64,000 nt of DNA. Source: Leishmania mexicana MHOM/GT/2001/U1103. Taxonomy: Eukaryota; Euglenozoa; Kinetoplastea; Trypanosomatida; Trypanosomatidae. The notes beneath the pieces are model-generated. The model saw only the letters and a list, made by a program, of their open reading frames with translations, was not told the DNA's origin and did not search any database. Position 1 is the first letter of the stretch. The number at the start of each line of letters is the position of its first letter. Below are positions 42,544-55,100 of this stretch, piece after piece. The stretch is from the NCBI RefSeq assembly GCF_000234665.1, contig NC_018333.1, positions 743,001 to 807,000 on the forward strand. Direction: 5' to 3'. The translations under genes and the position numbers were made by a program.

Positions 42544-45500
42544 CCCACGCGTACTTGTACGCGATGACGAAGACAGTGCTGTACGGCTTGTAGCGATAAC
42601 GCTTCTGGTACGCCGGCGAAACAAAGTCCTTGGGAGACGTCACACCTTCCGCGTCCGCCTTCACTGTGGCCTGCTACGACGGTGATGGGGGTGAGTGTGC
42701 GGCTGGTCCGTCATGGATGTTGCGCGCTCGTGGTGCTGCAGCCGGAGAGGTCATGCAAGTCCCCGCTTTCACCGCATGACTCTATCTCGTTCACGGTGAG
42801 GCTCCTCGCTTCCACCGAGAAGGCGTGTGACATTGGGCCCGAGAGAGAAGCGGCGCCGAGACGGCCACCATGATGTGAGCATGAGAGGGAGCGGCTTGTG
42901 GTGAAGTGGGGATGCGCACAAGGAGAAACGAGATAGAGAAACGATGAAGAGAGTGATGGAGGAACACGAATGGAGGAGAACCGCGTCACAGCAGAGACCT
43001 ACGCCGCACAACTACATGCGCTACAAGGAGGAGGCGTTTTTTTTCCTTCTCGTCCCCAGTCCCACAACACGTCGGATGCGAGAGGAGAGAGAGTCCATCC
43101 AATGACTCGCACTCCTTCAACCCCTCGAGCAATGTGTGGTGGTACGCGCCACCTCACCATCGGCTTTCCTAGTCCGAGGTCAGGGGCAGTCATCGTGGGT
43201 CAAAAAAAATTGACCGTGGCCTTTCCCCCCGCTTCGCGCTGCACGTGCACCGCGCGGCCGTGAGACGGCGGCACACCGTCTCCGTTTCATGTACACGCAC
43301 GCACGGGTAAACACATGCAGGAGACGAGTTGAACTATTGTCCCATCGTCGTGTTCGCGCCCCCTCCCCACTTTCGCAAAGATGGTTAGGCCTCAGCATGC
43401 CATGTGGCCTTTCGTTGTTTTTCATTTTCTTCCTGTCTTAATACGAAAAACGACACAAAAAGAAAGGAGGAACCGACGAAGAAAATAGAAAAGAGAGAGC
43501 CGAATAAAATAAAATAAGCGACTACATACATACAAATGGAAACAAAACAAAACACAAAAGACCGAGGGAGGAGAACAAAGGGGGGGGGGGCGGGGAGGGC
43601 CTGCAAAACAAACAAAAAAATCGAAGCCACGAAAGAAAGCGTGAAAAAAAAAGAAAAAAGCAAGGAAGACAGCCTTTGAACTGAGAGGGTCTTGTCAGTG
43701 TTGTTTTGGGGCAGCGAAATAAGGCGTGTCGCGGTCCGGTGGCAAAGGTCCCGAAATCGTCTTTTTTTTTGGGGGGGCGGGGTAGGGAAGAGGGGGTGGT
43801 TGTTTCGCACAAAGCCCGCCGACTGTCGCGCATGATCGACGACATCTTTTTTTTTCGTAAAACTTCTTTCGCCCGCCTCTTCTTTTGTCGTATAGCCTCA
43901 GCAATGGACCTGACAGAAGCCATTGCTTCTTCTCGTATGTTGCGTCCATGCTTGCTGTCTGCCAGCATTGCGTGCCGTAAGTTCTCCTCCTCGATCACGT
44001 GCGGACCATGAACATGAGGGTGCACATACCAACGAAAGAAAGAGGGGTGGAACAGCACCAGGGCACACCAGTCGGCTAAAACGACAGCGGGAGCAATAAA
44101 AAGTAAGCGAAGAAAAAAAAGATGTGCAGCGGAAAATGAACTTGCGTCGCGAGACTCCTCGAACACGTGCCCACGATTCGTTTAGCATGGAGGAGGCGCA
44201 AAGAAAAACAAAACAGAAAAGCAGTAACGCCGGAAATAATATATATATAAAGGAACAAAGGGGAAACGAAGACAAAGACGTCGAAGACACACAAGAGAAG
44301 CAGAAAGTACAGAAGAGATCGGGAGTGTGGAGAGCGAACGAGGTGCGCTTCTTTTTTTTTTCGTTGTGTGCGTGTGCGTTTGTGTGTCTTTTTCGTTGTT
44401 CCTTCCCTTTCTCAACATCTCACGTTTTTCTTTCGTGACGTCGCTGAGTCCGACCATGGCGGCCTCCGGCGATGTTTGTTCTCTTTTTCTTCTTGTCTTG
44501 CAACACGTCCTTTCATACCTTCTTCGGCGCCTGTTTCCTTTGTTTTTCTTTGGGCAACGCCACCACCGCTACCACCGCTACGTTGACCTCATTTTTCTTC
44601 ATGGGTTTTACCAACGTTTGTCTTTTCTTTGCCATTGTACTTGGGGAGAGAGAGGGACAGGGAGGGGGAGGGGGGTGGCAGCGTTATTGAAGTCAGCGAA
44701 ACAACGAAACAAAAGAAGCAGGTACGATCCGTGGTACCTCCCCACTCACCCCGACCCATTTTGGCCGCACCTCTCCGCCTGTCTTTGACATATCCTCGAG
44801 AACGACGGAAAAAGTCAAACAAGTCACACACATCAAAGGGCAAGTGCACCACACGAAAAAAGAAAAGACCATTGTAGGCGATCACACTTCATGTGCGCAT
44901 ACCCAGACAGACAGAAGGAGGGAGGGAGGGGGAGGAGAGGAGGGGAGGGGTAACAGGAGGTCGTATTCGGGGAAGACTAATCGGCTGCATCGGGCAGGGA
45001 AAGACTAATCAATCGCGTAACATCTATAGTGAAAGGGAGAGGGGGTGGGGAACAAACAACAACAAAGGATTTCGTATGATGACGTATGTGTGTATATACT
45101 TGTCAAGTTCTCGGAACGGGTGTGCAGAAAGGGAGGCAAAAAAAAGAGAAAGGCCAGGTAAAGAAAGAGGTGATCAAGCGGTGGTTGTGTGTATGGGGGA
45201 GGGGGGCTGGGAGAAGACCTACTCTCTGGTGCTTGTTTCATGACGGCTGCACTTTCTCGAGAAAAGATCAAGAGAACAGCAACAAAGACAGGGAGGCGAG
45301 GAGCATGCAATACAGAACGCGAACCGAAAGCAATAAACAAGAAAACGAGCGCACACATACACAACAACAGAAACAGGTGATGCGTATTTCTTTTCGTGAA
45401 TTCGGTCCTCCGTTGAGTGCAAGCCAGCTGATCTCTCTGTGTGTGCGCGCAACATTGCTTTTTTTTTCTACGTCACTGCACCAACGCAAAAGAATCCGCG

Positions 45501-45976
45501 CTTCTTCTCATCGCCGCACCTGTCCCCCTCCCTTCGTCACCGTCGCGTGCTTTCACATCGCTCAGGCCACACCAGGAGGCTTGTACCTTCAAGATTCAAC
45601 TTGGCATATAAAAAGCGTTTTCACCTTTCCGGGGACATCCCTCATTGCTCGGATACACACGGATTTGCTGTTGGTGTGGTCCACTGCGCAGAGAGAATGA
45701 AGTTCAGAGCTGCTACATGGCAAGAATCACATGCAGACATACAAACATGAGTAAGGCGTGACTAATGGACGGAGGGAAAGTGGGTGTGTGCATGGGAGGG
45801 GGAGAGGCGAGGTGCGAGACAAGAAGAATACTGCGGTTCTCTTTTTTTTCACGCCTTCTTTCACTTTTCCCTTTTTTTCGTTCGTTTCCTCCCACTTGTT
45901 TCGCACGTGCAAGGTCGTTCAGAAAAGACAAACAACGAAAAAAAAGATGCGTGTGTGTGCATACGCGGGTGTGCCC

Positions 45977-45990
45977 TATATATATATATA
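45977..45990. repeat. (TA)n microsatellite
   Basis: Seven TA units, followed closely by further imperfect AT-rich repeats to about 46017, in the gene-free block. Confidence 0.9.
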
Positions 45991-48900
45991 CGTTATATAG
46001 ATATATACATATACATATTGTGGTTGTCGTATTTCCGTTTTTTTTCCCGTCTCTTCTTACCATCGAAAACACACACACGCACACACACATACAAAGGGGC
46101 AGGGGACGTAAAGCTTGTAAGGCAAAAAATGAAGTGGCCAACACACAGAAAAAAAAAGATACATGAAAGGAAGGAGAATGCACGCAAACGAAACCTCCAC
46201 GAAGACGGAAAACGACAAGAAAATATACGAAGAAACGAAGCAAAAAGAAAAAACACAGGAGAGACAATATGAGTGGTAGAAAGGGAGCAAGCATCGAAAG
46301 CTACGAGCGAAACAGTAACAAGAGGGGGGGAGGAAAAAAAAAGCACGCACACTCATGCAAGCGAACGAGAGAGAGAGAGAGCGGGGGAGCGAGGGAGTGA
46401 GGAGGGAACAGGGACATAAAAACCACAAACAAAAAGAAAAGGATGCTAGGGGGAAAAAAAGACAGAAGACATACAAAGAAAACCAAAAGAAAAAAGAAAA
46501 GGAAAACAGTCTCGTAAGCTGTGAGTCGAAGGGAGGGAGGGGGGGGGGGACAACGAAAGAACCACAGAGATATGAAGAGGAGAGAGGAGGGGAAGGGGAG
46601 AGAAAGAAGAATTGGTGTCACAATACAAGGAAAAAAAAGAGAGAAAGAGAGAAGCCACGAACAGAAAAAAACACACACACACAGAGACAAACCCAAACAC
46701 GCCAACATATCAACAGGAAGAAAGGCAGAAGACAACAAACGTCAACAAAGGAGGTGAGGAGGTGGAGTGGGGGGAGCAAAGAAAAAGAGAGTGCTCACCA
46801 GTGGAACGGCTGCATGAGAGATGCTGACGTGAGTGCGCGCTGGGAGGAAGAGAAGAAACTGCGCGAAGTGGAACTAGTGATCGAGGGAGGGGGCAAAGGA
46901 GGCACGTGTAAAGTACACGGTGAACCGAATATGCTCTCTGTCCGTCGCCATTCTTTTCTTTTTCGCTGCTTTGAGAGTCCTCATTCCTCCGTGTCTCTGC
47001 GGCTTTTCACTATTTGTTGTGCTCTAAGTTGATGCGTGTGGAGTGTCACTGCTTCCTTGAAGGTACGAATTTGGTGTGTGTCTGGTTTGCAAACTCATGT
47101 TTAGTGTTCTGGTTGTCTTTGAGTGCGCCCGTGTGGCAGTCACTGTCGTTGCGGTGAGCGCTCTTTCGATCCTGAGAACCGATCGTCACTACTTCCCACC
47201 AGAACCGCGTGCGCTTGCTGCGATATGGTGCCAAACGTTCCTCTTTTTTTTTTCGACTGTCCGTTCGGGGAGGCATTAGACATGGCAGAGTGTACGCACT
47301 GTGTTCACATGATTGCGAATCCCGCTTCAGGGACCTGCTTCGAAGTGACTCGTGTAACTCAAGTGTTTTTCTTTTTCTTTGTTTTCGTTGTTTGGCCTTC
47401 GCTTGTGCTCGAGGAAGCACAACGCCAGCCAACGACAGACGAAAGAAACAAACAACAACAAAAATGAGAGAGCAACTGCTCTGCTGATGGACCGTCACTG
47501 CAGCAGTCCCCGTCCTTTTTTCTTTGTCCCCCCGTCCTCCGTGCGTAAAGCGATCCTCATGGGAGGAGGTTAGAACCGGAGGAGAGAACGGCGATAAAAG
47601 AGAGGAGGCAGAGAGCGGCTCCGAGACGGAGGCTGGCAGTTTCAAAAATGAAAAGAAAAACTGTGTGTGGATGGGTGGTGAAACACAATTCGCGTCCTTT
47701 GCGCAGTGTGCACACGACGTCGTCGACTAGTTCGGTTTCTTCTTTGATCCCTCCCGTGCGATAACGCAAAGGTAAGCACTGAGGTGAATACAGCCAACAA
47801 AAAAAACGTAGATCCCCGTCGACGCGCGCAGCCGACTACTACCACCAAAACACACACACACACAGAGCACACAGCACAAATGAAAAGAACAACAAAAAAT
47901 AAGACATTGCATAATGGTAACGACGCAGTTGTCGACATCCTCCCTGCAGGTGCCCGCTTACGTGCACGGTCAGGTGGGTGCAGAGAAAGAGGGAGAAAAA
48001 AAAAACAGCGCGGCTCATCAGCTGGAGTAAAAAAGAAGTCGGGCACAGGCAGTGGACCTTTTGATAGAGGACCAAGCTGCCGCGGTGGAAGAAGGCGGGG
48101 GGAGGGCGATCCAGCTTGAGTGGAAGACAGACGAATACCGCCACCTACGAGCTGCGCCCCCCCCATTAGCCCCTCATCTATCGAACGGAGCAACGGTGTC
48201 GCGGCGCCCTTAGAGCCAACCACAAGCTCCTTCTCACCTTCCCTGACAAGACACATGGCGGAATCAAACGCGGGACGAGACAGCCATTTAGCTGAGTTGA
48301 GCAAAGCACCGAACGAAAGAAAAAAGCAAAAAAAAACGACACACACGCGCAACAACCGAATCCCGTCAAAAAAAAAAATAATGTCTCATTGACGAAGCTG
48401 AGCTCACAGTCGGAAGAGAGACGAAATGGAGAGAGGGGTGGGGGCGTGAGGAACAGACGGTGTAGCTCTTCCTCTCTCTACATATCTTTTTCTTTTTGCA
48501 GCCGCGAGAACGACGGTGAGATATATTGATAGACAGAGATGCAGCCGTCACTTATCTGCGCGTAGGTCAACAGCGCGCACACATATACCCCATAAGAACA
48601 CGCAGCTGCTCCGTCTACTCCCTCATCACTGGCGAGCGAGCCATGGACAACGCAGACATCCTTGAAAACAGAGAGTCACCATCAGAAAGCGAATGTCCGA
48701 TAAAAGACGAAATGATCAGTCAAAAATGGAAGATAACAAGGTTTGTTGGGGTGCTCGAGCAGAGGCAGTGCGCACGCAACACCCCGCTGGTAAACTGATG
48801 ATCAGAAACACGACGAAGAGAAGAGCTCAATGCAGAAGACAGAGGACAGGGGCAAGAGAAGATACCCAGCCTACAACAACGAGCGGAAACGCGCGGTGAT

Positions 48901-50350
48901 GATAAAGCACTCACACACACCGTCCTACTTGCCTCCATCGCTCTTTCCCGCGCTATGCGTGTGAGTGTGTGTATTCGTGCACAGACACACATCAACGCCC
49001 ACATTCACATGAGCGAATAATAATAATAAATCGAGGGCGACTTGTGTACGGGAAACGTCCAGTGCACAAATTTTCAAGTGAGGTATCACACGAAAATTGC
49101 TGCAACAATGAGCAGGTTTACACGCCTGTGTGTAGAGGCCGTCGCTTCTCGCGTTTGTGTGTGCGCGCGCGTGTACGTGCGAGAGTATTGGCAGCAAACT
49201 ACCAATGACACATGCAAACACAGAGAGAGAAAAAAGAAAGCGATAAAGGAGACAAAGGCGAAGAGTGGGGCGGAGTGCACATAGGCAAGGAAGCAGCGTC
49301 GTCAGAGCGGACTGCGACAGGGACAGAGGCAACCATGACAGCCAAGAACAAAAGAAAACGGAGGTTAAACAAGAAAAAAAAACGAAGTACACCAACACGG
49401 GAAAAACAAGACACACACACACACACACAAAGGCAACCACACAAAAAAGAAAGCCACACGGCGAGAGAGCGAGCGAGAATGTATGTATGCGTTTCCATGG
49501 ACGTTGGACTGGGTATGCGCATGTGGATGAGGACGCACGTGTTCGTCACGTACGCTCTCCACACGCATGCAAGCGGCTGCACGCAGGACGCATACACAGA
49601 GCGACAGCGGGGGGGGGGCTAAAAGTGACACGAGGCGAAACAAGTTTGTTCACGGGCGCGTCGTCATTCTCTGCCAAATGGCGAAGCAAAACAAAACGGA
49701 ACGAGATAACGAACAAGAAAGGCTCAGGGGAAGTTAAAACGCAAATTGAAAAACAAAAAAAAAACAAAGAGCGAAGAAACAATGCAAGGGGAAAAACTGA
49801 AGAAAACAAACCGAAGCCGAAAATCAGGGAAACGCGAGGGAAACACAGTTACAGACGAGAACCACAAAATAAAAAAAAACGAAACCCCCCACATCAAACA
49901 ACAAAAAAAACGACTACACGTGCAAACACAGACCCACACACGCATGCACCCACTGGCACACACGTGCGTGGAAAAAAAAAGAGCAAAGAAACGTACAAAA
50001 TAAAAAATCAAAGAAAAAATTACCAAACGGTTTCCTTAATCGATCATAAAGCAAGAGAGAGTGAGAAGCAAAGGTGGGGAGAGAGGGAGGGGAGGGGAGG
50101 GCGAAGAGACAGGGAAGAGAGGGGGCGCAGAAACGTCCCATCTCGACGGAATACATGCCGTTTCCAACGACGAAAGAGAGCCCCTGGGGTGTTGAGAGAG
50201 CGGGGGAGAACGAGGAGTTTTCTTCTCGACCGCCATTTAAGGCATGAGGGTCTCTCTCTTCCAGTGAGTTCACGATAGATCGTCATTCCTGAGGTCGTAG
50301 CGTCTTCGTTAGTAGACTTTTACACGGAGCGCAGAGGTAGAAAGGTTTGC

Positions 50351-50860
50351 TTAAGCGGTCTTCTCGTAGGCGATCCAGTTCACGCTGTAGGGGTCGAAGC
50401 GGAAGCGCTTGGGGTACGCCGGTGGGGTCGCCAGCTCCTCAGCCGCCGCTGCCGCTGCCGCCAAGGTCTCGGACTCCTTGAGGGCGACCTCGTAGGCCGG
50501 CGGGGGCTGTCCAAACACAACGCGCTCCGCCACGTCACCAGCGGCGTCATTAGACTGCGTATCGCTCAGCTGGGGACTCCCGGACTTGGACAGGTCCTCG
50601 AAGTTCAGGCTAGCGGAGCTCTTCGCAGTCATCCGTGCCGGCGCGTACGCGGCGGGGGAGACAGGCTCGCTATGAGAGAAGGCGCAACTATCCCCGAACG
50701 GGCATGTCACACCAAGAAGGAAGTAGCGGCACGCCTTCGTCTTCAGTTTTGTCACGTCGATCTTCTTGCTCAGGTGGGCTAGGGGGGACATGGGCGACAG
50801 CGTGTACTCAGCGCCGGCCACGCTGGCCTCCTCGTAGGACGGAATGCGAGCAAGCTGCAT
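50351..50860 (-). CDS. Small CCCH zinc-finger protein with PPxY motifs (trypanosomatid ZFP-type)
   Basis: The protein is 169 aa from the ATG at 50860. It has one C-x8-C-x5-C-x3-H finger (Cys44, Cys53, Cys59, His63; CRYFLLGVTCPFGDSCAFSH), preceded by the basic lead-in LKTKA common to RNA-binding CCCH fingers. Two PPAY motifs (120-123 and 146-149) are WW-domain ligands. This combination recalls trypanosome ZFP1, a small CCCH regulator of differentiation that pairs with WW-containing ZFP2/ZFP3; the equivalence is inferred. The C-terminus (FDPYSVNWIAYE) looks conserved. The frame stays open to 51022, but those residues are hydrophobic and not family-like. A candidate acceptor AG at 51038-51039 after a T-run would give a 177-nt 5' UTR. 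The likely role is mRNA binding. It is the third RNA-binding gene in a row and has the longest downstream spacer. Confidence 0.85.
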   Translation of the reverse strand: MQLARIPSYEEASVAGAEYTLSPMSPLAHLSKKIDVTKLKTKACRYFLLGVTCPFGDSCAFSHSEPVSPAAYAPARMTAKSSASLNFEDLSKSGSPQLSDTQSNDAAGDVAERVVFGQPPPAYEVALKESETLAAAAAAAEELATPPAYPKRFRFDPYSVNWIAYEKTA

Positions 50861-52183
50861 GATGGTCTGTACTGGGTATGTCTGTTTTTCCGTTGCTTCC
50901 TTTGCGGCTAATGCTGTGTTCGCGAAGAGAATCACGCAAAACGACTTCCGGTCTGTGTCTGGTGTGTGCGTAGATTGTGTCCGTGTAAGCGCAAGAAGGA
51001 GGCAACACACCAATCGAAGCACAACGCCCGAGGCACACTGAACGAGAAGCGGGGCGCGCGAAAAAAAAAACGAAAGGAACGCACAAAAGCGAAGTCACTG
51101 GCCTGGAGATAGCGAGAAGGGGTGGGGAGTGTCTCGGCAAAGGGAGATGACAAAGTTTTGCACCAAAGAACAACGGCAGAAGGGAACAAGGAGTGGAACC
51201 TTTCAGGGTGGGGAGCACAGAGCCTTGAAAAGAGTGGGGATGGAGGAGGGGAAGGGGGGCGGGCGGGCCAGAGGACAGAAATGGTGAGAGCGCGAAAATG
51301 ACAACGAAGAGAATGAGGGCTGAAAGAGGGAGGAGCTGAAGAGACAACGAGTTGCTTTAAACGGTGGTGAAGACAATGTTCGAGTAGGGGTGGGGGAGGG
51401 CTAAGAGGTGCTGTTGCGCAAGCAAAACTGCACACATCAAGACATGCGGTGCACGTGTACACGAGTATGTGTGTATGGTTGTGTGTGAAGGTGTGTGTGG
51501 GGGAGGGGGCAGGGGCACCAAGTAGAGAAACGTATGTGTAGGAAGAAGAGAGCACGGAGAGGGGAAAAGTCGAAAATGAAGCGAATCGAGTAAATGGATT
51601 TCGCACACGCATGTGAGCATGGCGTCTGGTCAGAGAGTTTGCATCCAGAAAGAGAGAGCCCTCAATGCGGGTCCCCTTCCTTCCGAAGGGGGCGCGGTAC
51701 AGCGGCTCTTTCAAGCCTATTCGACCCCTGCAGTCACGCATGCGATTACACTCCTGTTCCGCAGAGGCGACATGCGCCATGGGCGTAGTTCTTCTCCCTC
51801 TTCGTGCGCGTGACCTTCTCGGCTGCGTCGGCTGACGCAGACCTGTGGTTCAGACTAACTGCCGTTCCCAATTCGCGGACGTTATGTTGTTCCTTCACTT
51901 TCCTTTTCGGTGTCAAGCGCAGGTTGCCGCGGGGGTCGGTGTGGGTGGGTGGGTGGGTGGGGGAGGGTGTGCATCCATCCTATGCCAGGAAAGAAAAAGG
52001 CGAAGATGACCAGCAACAAGAAAAAAGAAACTGAGAGGACAATACAAATGACGAAACACGCAAAAGAAAAAAACAAGAAACAAGAAAAGCTATGCGAAAG
52101 CACGTCGCTGCCCTAGCGAAGATATCTGGACAGAGCGCCTTTACGATATCCACGGGTTACCTCTACGGTAGAGCATGGGCTGT
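50861..52183 (-). other. Intergenic region between the RME-8-like and CCCH genes
   Basis: A 1.3-kb spacer without a recognisable gene. A T-run on the minus strand (51061-51070) with a first downstream AG at 51038-51039 is a candidate acceptor for the CCCH gene. GGGTGGGTGGG-type repeats occur at 51944-51965. Long minus-strand frames here are pyrimidine-driven. Confidence 0.55.
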
Positions 52184-55100
52184 CTAGAATGGCGGTGGGT
52201 TAGCAGGGAGGTCCTCGAGCGGTGGCGGATCTGAGCGTGTGTTCGCTTCCGTTGTCGCCGGTGCTGTCAAGGAGAGAGTGGCTGCCGTTGCGCCAGGGTG
52301 GGTGTTGCTGCTGGTGGTCAAGTAGCCGCCAAAATGGGTCTGCGTCAGGAACATATCGTGGCTCTGATTCTTATATTTGGCCCACACGTGGCTCTTATCC
52401 AGCAACGCCTGGATGTGCGGGGTATGCACTTCGTCCGGGACAGCGAGCAGCGCCTTGATAACCTTGACCAGCGCAGCGCGAATGGTCGCAGCGCTCACAG
52501 CCGCTGCCGCACTCGCCGAATCTGGCAAGCCTTCTTCCAGGTACTTTAGCAGCGTCTCTGGAATATGGTCGCGCAGTGCGTACTCGAGCAAGCGGGAGCG
52601 CCGCGTTGCATTGCTGAGGAACCCCTCCAGTGTCTGCAGCGCCTCCATAGTAAGAGCAGGGTACTGCTGAATGACGTTGACAAGCGAGGGCAGCACATCC
52701 GCAGAGCTGCTCGTGGACTCGACGCACACGGCAGAACGACTCATCTCGCGCAGCCACCGTAGCGAATAACGGACAACTGCCTCGTTGGTGGCGTGGTCCG
52801 CTGCCCCAGGAGAAAGCTGCCGGTCAACCTTGCTGCCGTAGCCGAGCGACGTCATGTAGTCACGAAGCCCCGGCGAGTTGCTCAGCAGAATCTCGCCCGC
52901 CTTGGTCAGCAACTCGAGCATGTCAGTGTCCGGCGCAGCAGCCGCGTCACCGGAGAGGCCCACGGTCGGAGAGGTTGCCTTGCTCGCCTCCTCCACAAAG
53001 CGCTCCAGCAGCGACACCAAAAACTCTTTGGGATGGCGCACCGCCCAGCCGGGCTGCTGCACGTACAGCGCCACGTATACTCCGCCAACCTGGAGACGGC
53101 GCAGACGGCGATCAGCGTCACCAGCGTCGCCGCTGCTTCCATCGAAGCTACTCTGCGTGGCGCCCATACTGCTGCCGACTATGTCCGATGGCTTCCAGCA
53201 CGCAAGCGCGTCGGTGGAGATGGCGGCGACAATTTGTCGGCGACTCGCCTGCAGCTGCTCTACTAGTTCCTCCCTCTGAGATTTGGTCCACAGTAGCTCG
53301 GGGTTCTCCTGCCACGCGTCCAGCATTCGGCACGCTTGCTTCACGTTCTCCTTCATCATCTCCAGAAACGCCGGCGGCAGGTACTTGGAGGAGCGGATGA
53401 AGAGCTGTGGCCCAACTAGCCGATCCTCGTAGCCTTTTGCCAGGCACCGACAGCACTCCTCGCGCACCTTCTCCCGGGGCGAAGTAGCGTACATGGACAG
53501 CAAGAAGACGTAGAGCCCACGGTCAAGGCTCTGCTGCACGAGGGTGCGGTGGGTAAGCATGAGCCGGATAAGCGCCAGCACCGCATCCGGCTCCTCTGAC
53601 GAAAGCGCCGACGCACCGTGTGCGTTGTCGTGGCGTTCCAGCATCCGTTCCAGCAAGAGCACGACAGCCGTCATGGCGGTCTCGACCATCGAGAGCGCCT
53701 GCAGACAGGCGTCTGAGGAAAGAAACTTCGACAACGCCTGCGCAATTTCAACAAAAACGGTGCCTCGCATGTCGTCCTCGTCCTCTGCCTCCGCGACGCC
53801 TGCCGTCTCCACGGCTAAGGAGGGGGTAAGGAGAGCAACCAGTGACTTCATCTGCTTGGACGCAGTCGCAGAGAGCGTCTCGGTGTAGCCGCTGCTCAGC
53901 AGTCGCAGTGACTCAGCCGCCAACAGCGGGGCCTTCCGCAATGTAACCCGGTTCGCTGAGGGGGACGGCGCTGGTAGCGCCGCCGCGTCGTCGTCCTTCC
54001 CGCTCGCCACGCCGGCCTCTTTCTTGAGCAAGAAGAGAAGCAGAGCCATGAAGAAGCCGACGGGGTTCTGGATCGGGTAGTTCGGCTGGGCAATGAACAG
54101 ACGCAGGAAAACACCGCCGATGACCACCTCGCTCGCGTGCAACGAGTACGTGAAGCCCGCAACGCTCGTGGACAGAGAGGGCAAGTCGGTGGCGCCAAGG
54201 GCGGCCTCGCGGAACTGCTTCGAGTTCATGTGCAGTAGCTCCCCCAGCTCGGCACGGCACGAGTTGTTCCATAGGAAGTACGGCGTATCGGAGTTGGAGT
54301 TCAGCAGCATCAGTACCTCCGCTTCGCTGTCCTGCTGCCGCTCCATCTTGTAGAGAATGAAAGGGGTGAGGAGTCGCTGCAGGAGTTCATACACGCCGGC
54401 GTGCCGCTTCGTCTGGGCGTTGTCGTCGGCAGCCACCTCCGCTACCCCGCCGTCACTGGCCGCAGCGTCCTCCCCGTCTTGCGCAGCGGTGCCGACGGCA
54501 TTGTTGACCGCAATGGAACGGAGACGTGAAATGCCAGAGAGGGCGTAGATGGCATGCAAGGCGAAGATGGCGGCGCGGTTGGCAAAGAGCTGCGTGTGAT
54601 GCTCCTCATCGAGGCCGACGCCGGCATTGTCGAGGGAGGCATCGTAGGAGAAGAGCGGCTGAAGCAGGTGCCACACACACCCGTAGCGAACCAGCTCCGA
54701 CTGCATCTTCTCACTACGCGACTCACTTGCGCACGCCTGCGTGCACGCCCGCGACAACTCCGGGGCCTGATAGTAGGCGATACCCTTCGCCGTCAGGTAC
54801 GGAATCTGCTCCTCGCGCAACATCTTGAGACGGCAATCCGGGAAGCGGGCGCTGATGGAGAAGGTGAGCATGCAGTGCGTTGCAATTCGCACGTGCACCT
54901 CCGTGTCGTGCGAGTTAGGTGTTATGAGGTCGAAGCAGTAGGTGGCGATGTCGGCGAGGAGGTGAATTCCATTCTCCTCCTGCAGCTCGTCGGCGTTCAG
55001 CGGGGCGTTGCGGATCGTGAAATAGCAGAGCTCCGTTGCCGGGTCGAGGAGAACGATGTCCTTGTGCAGTGCATCCGGCGCGCGGAACTCATTCTCGATC

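Larger units (their letters stand above)
37458..50350 (-). other. 12.9-kb gene-free block between the CCCH gene and RRM gene 2
   Basis: I found no credible gene in this block. Large parts of the plus strand are A/G-rich (for example 38000-39400, 40000-40400, 46300-46800, 49200-50100), giving C/T-rich transcripts. Shorter stretches are T-rich instead (39650-39780, 44340-44640, 45830-45900). It contains A and T homopolymers, (GGC)n at 39894-39913, a TG run at 42527-42543 and a TA run at 45977-45990. The many overlapping frames encode Ser/Phe/Leu- or Lys/Glu/Arg-rich low-complexity peptides, as expected from strand composition. No SIDER-like copy was seen. In transcription order it follows the CCCH gene, so it may be an extreme 3' UTR. 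Non-coding RNA genes cannot be excluded. Confidence 0.6.
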
